DNA from: Actinomycetes bacterium | GTDB lineage: Bacteria > Actinomycetota > Actinomycetes > Actinomycetales > Cellulomonadaceae | Direction: 5' to 3' | DNA: 13,030 bases | NCBI GenBank assembly: GCA_023388235.1 | Contig: JAEWGQ010000095.1 | Location: 1-13,030 of the forward strand | Part shown: piece by piece, positions 9,935 to 13,030 of the stretch | Layout of the letters: each line of letters starts with the position of its first letter | How positions within the stretch are numbered: the stretch's first letter is position 1 | Translations under genes and position numbers: made by a program | Notes under the pieces: generated by a model | Told to the model about the DNA's origin: nothing | Seen by the model: the letters and a program-made list of their open reading frames with translations, nothing else | Database searches by the model: none

Positions 9935-9940
9935 ATCCTG
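9935..9940 (-). promoter_or_regulatory. Candidate -10 element (CAGGAT) for the leaderless YCII gene
   Basis: Read on the minus strand, CAGGAT ends 7 nt before the ATG at 9927, the spacing of leaderless actinobacterial promoters. No Shine-Dalgarno is visible ahead of this start. Confidence 0.4.
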
Positions 9941-9954
9941 CCGCACGCCCGTGC

Positions 9955-9960
9955 CAGGGT
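9955..9960 (+). promoter_or_regulatory. Candidate -10 element (CAGGGT) for the flavoprotein gene
   Basis: CAGGGT ends 7 nt before the ATG at 9968, again at leaderless spacing. The intervening GGGGGA could alternatively act as a weak, very close Shine-Dalgarno. The two divergent -10 elements are only 14 bp apart, so RNA polymerase could not occupy both at once. Confidence 0.4.
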
Positions 9961-9967
9961 GGGGGAC

Positions 9968-11128
9968 ATGATCGACGCCCCCGCCACGCTGCTGCCCGAC
10001 GACCTGCTCGCCCGCGTCGCCGGGCGCGCCCCGGTGCACGACCGCGAGAACACCTTCCCGCACGAGGACCTCGCCGACCTGCGGGCCGCGGGCTACCTGG
10101 CCGCGTTCGTGCCGCGGCGGCTCGGTGGCGCGGGGCTGACGCTGGAGCAGGTCGCCCGGGAGCAGACCCGCCTCGCGTCGGCCGCGCCCGCGACGGCGCT
10201 GGCGGTGAACATGCACCTGGTGGTCACCGGGATGGCCGCGGTGCTCGCGGCGCGGGGCGACGACTCGCTGGAGTTCGTGCTCCGGGACGCGGCCGCCGGG
10301 GAGGTGTTCGCGTTCGGGAACTCCGAGGCGGGCAACGACCTGGTGATGTTCGGGTCGCGGACGCGCGCGGAGCGCCAGCCCGACGGCGGCTACCGGTACT
10401 ACGGCACCAAGATCTTCACGTCGCTGTCGCCCGTGTGGACGCGCCTGGCGACGTTCGGCCTGGACGAGGCGCACCCCGACGGCCCGCGCCTCGTGCACGC
10501 CGTGGTCGCGCGCGAGGCCGGGGGAGTCGAGAGCCGCGACGACTGGGACACGCTCGGCATGCGTGCCACGCAGTCCTGCACCACCGTGCTCGACGGCGCG
10601 TACGCCCCGGCCGACCGGGTGGTCCGGGCGCTGCCGCCGGGTCCGAGCGCCGACCCGTACGTGTTCGCGCTGTTCGCGGTCTTCGAGATCCTGCTCGCGG
10701 CGGTGTACACCGGGATCGGCCGCCGGGCGCTGGAGCTGGCCGTCGCCGCCGCGCACCGGCGCACCTCGTTCAAGCACGGCGGCCGCAGCTACGCGCAGGA
10801 CCCCGACATCCGGTGGCGGGTGGCCGGCGCCGCGATCGCGCAGGACGGGATCGAGCCGCAGGTGTGGGCGCTCGCCCGTGACGTGGACGAGCAGGTCGAC
10901 CACGGCGCGTTCTGGTTCGCGAAGGTCGTGGGCCTCAAGGTGCGCGCCACCGAGACCGCCCGCGAGGTGGTGGACGGCGCGGTGCGCGTGTCGGGCGGCG
11001 GTACGTACTTCAGCGGCAACGAGCTCGGGCGGCTGTACCGGGACGTGCTGGCGGGGATGTTCCACCCGTCCGACGACGAGTCCGCCCACGGCACCGTCGC
11101 CGCCGCGTGGCTGGGGCCGACGGCCTGA
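9968..11128 (+). CDS. Acyl-CoA dehydrogenase-fold flavoprotein
   Basis: A 386-residue member of the acyl-CoA dehydrogenase superfamily. An N-terminal helical domain spans about 1-110, a beta domain 112-215 (FAFGNSEAGND, GYRYYGTKIFTSLSP, LGMRATQSCTTVLDGAYAP) and a C-terminal helical domain 225-380 (GIGRRALELAVAAA, VSGGGTYFSGNELGRLYRDVLAG). Flavin-contacting segments are recognisable. Aligning RD at 358-359 without gaps to the RDAK motif of medium-chain acyl-CoA dehydrogenase puts Pro367 where the catalytic Glu would be, preceded by His366 (FHPSDDES). That pattern resembles the flavin-dependent monooxygenase branch (DszC-like) more than true dehydrogenases, so the reaction is open. The ATG at 9968 follows a -10 element; the same frame is open to 9902 but overlaps the divergent gene. 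A strong hairpin follows the stop. Confidence 0.88.
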   Translation: MIDAPATLLPDDLLARVAGRAPVHDRENTFPHEDLADLRAAGYLAAFVPRRLGGAGLTLEQVAREQTRLASAAPATALAVNMHLVVTGMAAVLAARGDDSLEFVLRDAAAGEVFAFGNSEAGNDLVMFGSRTRAERQPDGGYRYYGTKIFTSLSPVWTRLATFGLDEAHPDGPRLVHAVVAREAGGVESRDDWDTLGMRATQSCTTVLDGAYAPADRVVRALPPGPSADPYVFALFAVFEILLAAVYTGIGRRALELAVAAAHRRTSFKHGGRSYAQDPDIRWRVAGAAIAQDGIEPQVWALARDVDEQVDHGAFWFAKVVGLKVRATETAREVVDGAVRVSGGGTYFSGNELGRLYRDVLAGMFHPSDDESAHGTVAAAWLGPTA

Positions 11129-11133
11129 GACGA

Positions 11134-11169
11134 CGACGGGCCCCGGGGCGTGCGCCCCGGGGCCCGTCG
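11134..11169. terminator. Bidirectional hairpin terminator between convergent genes
   Basis: A perfect 16-bp stem (11134-11149 with 11154-11169) closes a GTGC loop, built on CGACGGGCCCCGGGGC and its complement. It lies 5 nt after the flavoprotein stop and 10 nt from the stop of the convergent gene, so it can serve both transcripts. No T-run is present on either side. Confidence 0.8.
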
Positions 11170-11179
11170 GTCGGGCGGG

Positions 11180-12532
11180 TCAGCCGCCGATCTCCTCCGC
11201 GCAGCTCATCGCGAACTCCACGCGGCCGCCGCAGGTCCCGCCGAAGTCCTCGTACTCGCTGCCGCCCGGCGAGCCCCAGTACAGGTCGTCGCACGCGGTG
11301 CCGCTGCCCCCGGCGCAGGCGTCCCAGAGCGCGTCGAGCGCCGGGTCGGAGCCGTAGCCCTGGGCGTCGGTGCTGCCGGTGTCCGGCTCGACCGCGTCCT
11401 CGGCGCAGAGGTCGCCGCCGGCCGCCTGGCCGCCGCAGGTGTCGCCGAACTCCTCGTACTCGGAGCCCGACGGCGCGCTCATGTACAGCGTGTCGCACGC
11501 CGCGCCGTCACCGGCCTCGCAGGCGTCCCACAGCGCGTCGAGCTGCGGGTTGTCGCCGTAGGTGAACGACAGCGTCCCGGTGTCGTCGGCCAGCGACTCG
11601 CAGTAGCTGCCGCCGTCGGTCCGCCCGCCGCAGGTGTCGCCGAACTCCTCGTCGTCGGACCCGGCCGGCGCGTCGCGGAACAGGCGGTCGCACGCCGCCA
11701 TGTCGCCGGACGCGCAGTCCGAGCGCAGGTCGTCCAGGTGGCCGTTGTACGCCTGGATCCCGAGCACCACGACGATGGCGATGATGATGCCGGCGACGAT
11801 CTCGAGCGCACCGAGCACGATGCCCGCGATCGCGAGGCCGCGGCCCTGGGTGCCGTCCCGCTTGGTGCGGCGCAGGCCGAGGATGCCGAGGACGAGCGGC
11901 ACGACGCCGAGGCCCAGCAGGCCGGTGACGAGCGCCGCGATGGACACGCCGTCGGTGCGTCCGGTCGCCGGCGGCGGGTACTGGCCCTGGCCGTAGCCAC
12001 CGGGTGCCGGCGGGTAGCCGCCGCCCGGGGGGTAGCTGCCGCCGTAGCCGCCCTGCGCCGTCCCCGTGGTCGCGCCGGGCTGGCCGTACGCGTCGGGCTG
12101 GGGGTACGCGCCCGGGTGCTGGCCGGAGGGCGCGGGCTGCTCGGGGCTGCCCGGGTAGCCGGGCCCGCCGGAGGCCCCGGCGCCGGACGCCGCGGGCGGC
12201 GCGTACCCGGGCTGCGGGTAGCCGGCGGGCTCGCCGTAGCCCGGCTGCGGGTACCCGGCGGGCTGGCCGTAGCCGGGCTGCGGGTAGCCGGCGGGCCGCT
12301 GCTCGTCGCCCTGACCGGGGCGGGCCTCGCCCTGCTGGGCGATCGGGGTGGTCGGCGCGTCGCCCTGCTGCGCGATCGGCGTGGTGGGCGCCTCGGCCCA
12401 GCCGGAGGTCGGCGTCGCCTCGTACCCGGACGGCGCGGGCGCCTCGGGTCGCTGTGCCGCGTCCGGGGCCGGCCAGGTGGGCTGGTCGGGTTCGCGGCCC
12501 GGCTCGGGCGCCGCGGTGCCGTCGTTCGACAT
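11180..12532 (-). CDS. DUF4190-type membrane protein with Pro/Gly/Tyr-rich head and three Cys4 repeats
   Basis: A 450-residue protein of unknown function. Residues 1-192 are disordered, rich in Pro, Gly, Gln and Tyr, with two copies of APTTPIAQQG[D/E] (48-69) and three of GYPQPGY-x2-PA (82-114). Two hydrophobic helices (about 196-220 and 233-260), joined by basic RRTKRDGTQGRG, match the DUF4190 pattern common in actinobacteria. The tail (266-450) has three repeats with Cys at 273/281/301/311, 338/346/366/376 and 406/414/434/444; the spacing 8-20-10 is identical in each. A consensus is C-x2-G-x4-ACD-x-L, then GS-x2-E-x-FG-x-TCGG. Disulfides or metal binding are possible. Topology (both ends on the same side) follows from two helices but the side is unclear. 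The ATG at 12532 has GAAGGA 6 nt upstream; upstream codons of the same open frame lack a ribosome site. The gene upstream on this strand is a hydrolase, 93 nt away. Confidence 0.85.
   Translation of the reverse strand: MSNDGTAAPEPGREPDQPTWPAPDAAQRPEAPAPSGYEATPTSGWAEAPTTPIAQQGDAPTTPIAQQGEARPGQGDEQRPAGYPQPGYGQPAGYPQPGYGEPAGYPQPGYAPPAASGAGASGGPGYPGSPEQPAPSGQHPGAYPQPDAYGQPGATTGTAQGGYGGSYPPGGGYPPAPGGYGQGQYPPPATGRTDGVSIAALVTGLLGLGVVPLVLGILGLRRTKRDGTQGRGLAIAGIVLGALEIVAGIIIAIVVVLGIQAYNGHLDDLRSDCASGDMAACDRLFRDAPAGSDDEEFGDTCGGRTDGGSYCESLADDTGTLSFTYGDNPQLDALWDACEAGDGAACDTLYMSAPSGSEYEEFGDTCGGQAAGGDLCAEDAVEPDTGSTDAQGYGSDPALDALWDACAGGSGTACDDLYWGSPGGSEYEDFGGTCGGRVEFAMSCAEEIGG
11201..11737 (-). repeat. Three in-gene copies of a Cys4 module
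   Basis: Coding copies of 138 nt lie at 11600-11737, 11405-11542 and 11201-11338 in protein order. Each encodes 46 residues with four cysteines at fixed spacing. The linkers between copies (19 and 22 residues) are Asp/Thr/Gly-rich and unlike each other. The second and third copies are closest (LDALWDAC, then SEYE[E/D]FG), suggesting the most recent duplication. Confidence 0.85.
12191..12289 (-). repeat. Three 33-nt units encoding GYPQPGY-x2-PA
   Basis: Three adjacent 11-residue units, GYPQPGYGQPA, GYPQPGYGEPA and GYPQPGYAPPA, in the disordered head of the DUF4190-type protein. The DNA is nearly identical between units, so copy number could vary between strains. Confidence 0.85.
12326..12391 (-). 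repeat. Two 33-nt units encoding APTTPIAQQG[D/E]
   Basis: Two adjacent 11-residue units differing only in the last residue (Asp or Glu). The Thr-Thr-Pro core would suit phosphorylation by Ser/Thr kinases, a guess from sequence only. Confidence 0.8.
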
Positions 12533-12583
12533 GGAGGTTCCTTCGCGTCGTGTGGAGATGTCGTGTGGGAAAGTCCGTGCGCC

Positions 12584-12589
12584 ACTATC
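12584..12589 (-). promoter_or_regulatory. Possible -10 element (GATAGT) for the DUF4190-type gene
   Basis: On the minus strand GATAGT keeps A2 and T6 of TATAAT and would start RNA near 12577, leaving a leader of about 45 nt with a GAAGGA ribosome site. No convincing -35 is visible. The 93-nt gap to the upstream hydrolase gene shows nothing else recognisable. Confidence 0.35.
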
Positions 12590-12625
12590 GCAGACGGGGT
12601 CGCCGGAGGGGCGGGGTGTCCGCAC

Positions 12626-13030
12626 TCACCAGCCGCGGGCCCGCCAGGCGGGGAGGTGGGGCCGCTCGGCGCCGAGCGTGGTGTCCCGCCCGTGCCCCGG
12701 GTACACCCAGGTGTCGTCCCGGTAGCGGGCGAACACGCGCTGCTCCAGGTCGGTCATCAGGGACGCGAAGTCGGTCGCGGAGGTGGTGCGCCCGGGGCCG
12801 CCGGGGAACAGCGAGTCGCCGGTCAGCAGGTGCACCCGCCCGGGGACGGCGCCGGGTGCCCGGGCGCCGGCCGGCTCGGTGTACGCGAGGGCGACGGCGC
12901 CGGGGGTGTGCCCGCGCAGCGCCACGACCTCGAGGGTCACCGCCCCGACCGTCAGGGTCTCGCCGTGCGCGAGGCCGCGGGGGCGGCTCGTCCCGGCGGC
13001 CGCCGCGACGGCGTCGGCGTCGGCCTCGCC
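12626..13030 (-). CDS. Metallo-beta-lactamase-fold hydrolase, 5' end outside window
   Basis: C-terminal 134 residues of an MBL-fold hydrolase of the glyoxalase II-like type; the frame stays open to the window edge. Metal-ligand motifs of the second half are visible: LRGHTPG (His), LLTGDSLF (the bridging Asp) and VYPGHG (the last His). The first motif, HxHxDH, must lie beyond the edge. Such actinobacterial proteins are often annotated as hydroxyacylglutathione hydrolase-like, but these bacteria mostly lack glutathione, so the substrate may be a mycothiol thioester or something else; the sequence does not say. An internal GTG at 12940 is not the start, since the conserved strand before GHTPG continues upstream. 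Confidence 0.88.
   Translation of the reverse strand, partial: GEADADAVAAAAGTSRPRGLAHGETLTVGAVTLEVVALRGHTPGAVALAYTEPAGARAPGAVPGRVHLLTGDSLFPGGPGRTTSATDFASLMTDLEQRVFARYRDDTWVYPGHGRDTTLGAERPHLPAWRARGW

Noticed and set aside
12191..12391. Collagen-like or prion-like assembly domain
   Set aside because: The Pro/Gly/Tyr-rich repeats lack a regular Gly-x-x period; similar low-complexity heads are common in actinobacterial DUF4190-type proteins.

Overview
The window is very GC-rich chromosomal DNA from an actinobacterium. The 20S proteasome alpha subunit next to a Pup ligase, the frequent GTG and TTG starts, and candidate leaderless genes all fit Actinomycetota. A Cellulomonas-like member of the Micrococcales is my best guess, by overall feel rather than any diagnostic marker. 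There are no mobile elements, tRNAs, rRNAs or CRISPR arrays. Almost everything is densely packed housekeeping DNA; the longest non-coding stretch is about 200 bases and is itself a riboswitch leader.

Layout, plus strand first. (1) 1-2023: end of the Pup-proteasome locus, prcA (5' end outside the window) and pafA. (2) 2024-3804: a secreted FKBP-type prolyl isomerase lipoprotein with its own candidate promoter beside a perfect 20-bp palindrome, followed 2 nt later by hisF. (3) 3869-5148: coaE and pcp, overlapping by 4 nt. (4) 5257-7362: uvrB, which looks leaderless and has a promoter resembling the PafBC (LexA-independent DNA damage) motif. (5) 7363-9621: a terminator-like hairpin, a yybP-ykoY-type manganese riboswitch, and two tandem TerC-family membrane proteins. 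(6) 9631-11128: a small YCII-domain gene (minus) and an acyl-CoA-dehydrogenase-fold flavoprotein (plus), divergent from a 40-bp gap in which both look leaderless. (7) 11134-11169: a 16-bp perfect hairpin, probably a two-way terminator. (8) 11180-13030, minus strand: a two-helix membrane protein with a Pro/Gly/Tyr-rich head and three Cys4 repeats in its tail, preceded by the 3' part of a metallo-beta-lactamase-fold hydrolase.

The genes mostly serve separate pathways: Pup-dependent proteolysis, extracytoplasmic folding, histidine synthesis, coenzyme A synthesis, peptide trimming, nucleotide excision repair and manganese efflux. Two regulatory links stand out. The leader at 7436-7565 has a complete switch logic: the same CCTCC can close the aptamer or trap the terC Shine-Dalgarno, so metal binding should turn translation on. 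The uvrB promoter ties the excision repair gene to the PafBC pathway, which is itself genetically associated with the Pup-proteasome locus at the left of the window. I do not see an entirely new multi-gene system. The least explained element is the Cys4 repeat module of the 11180-12532 protein.
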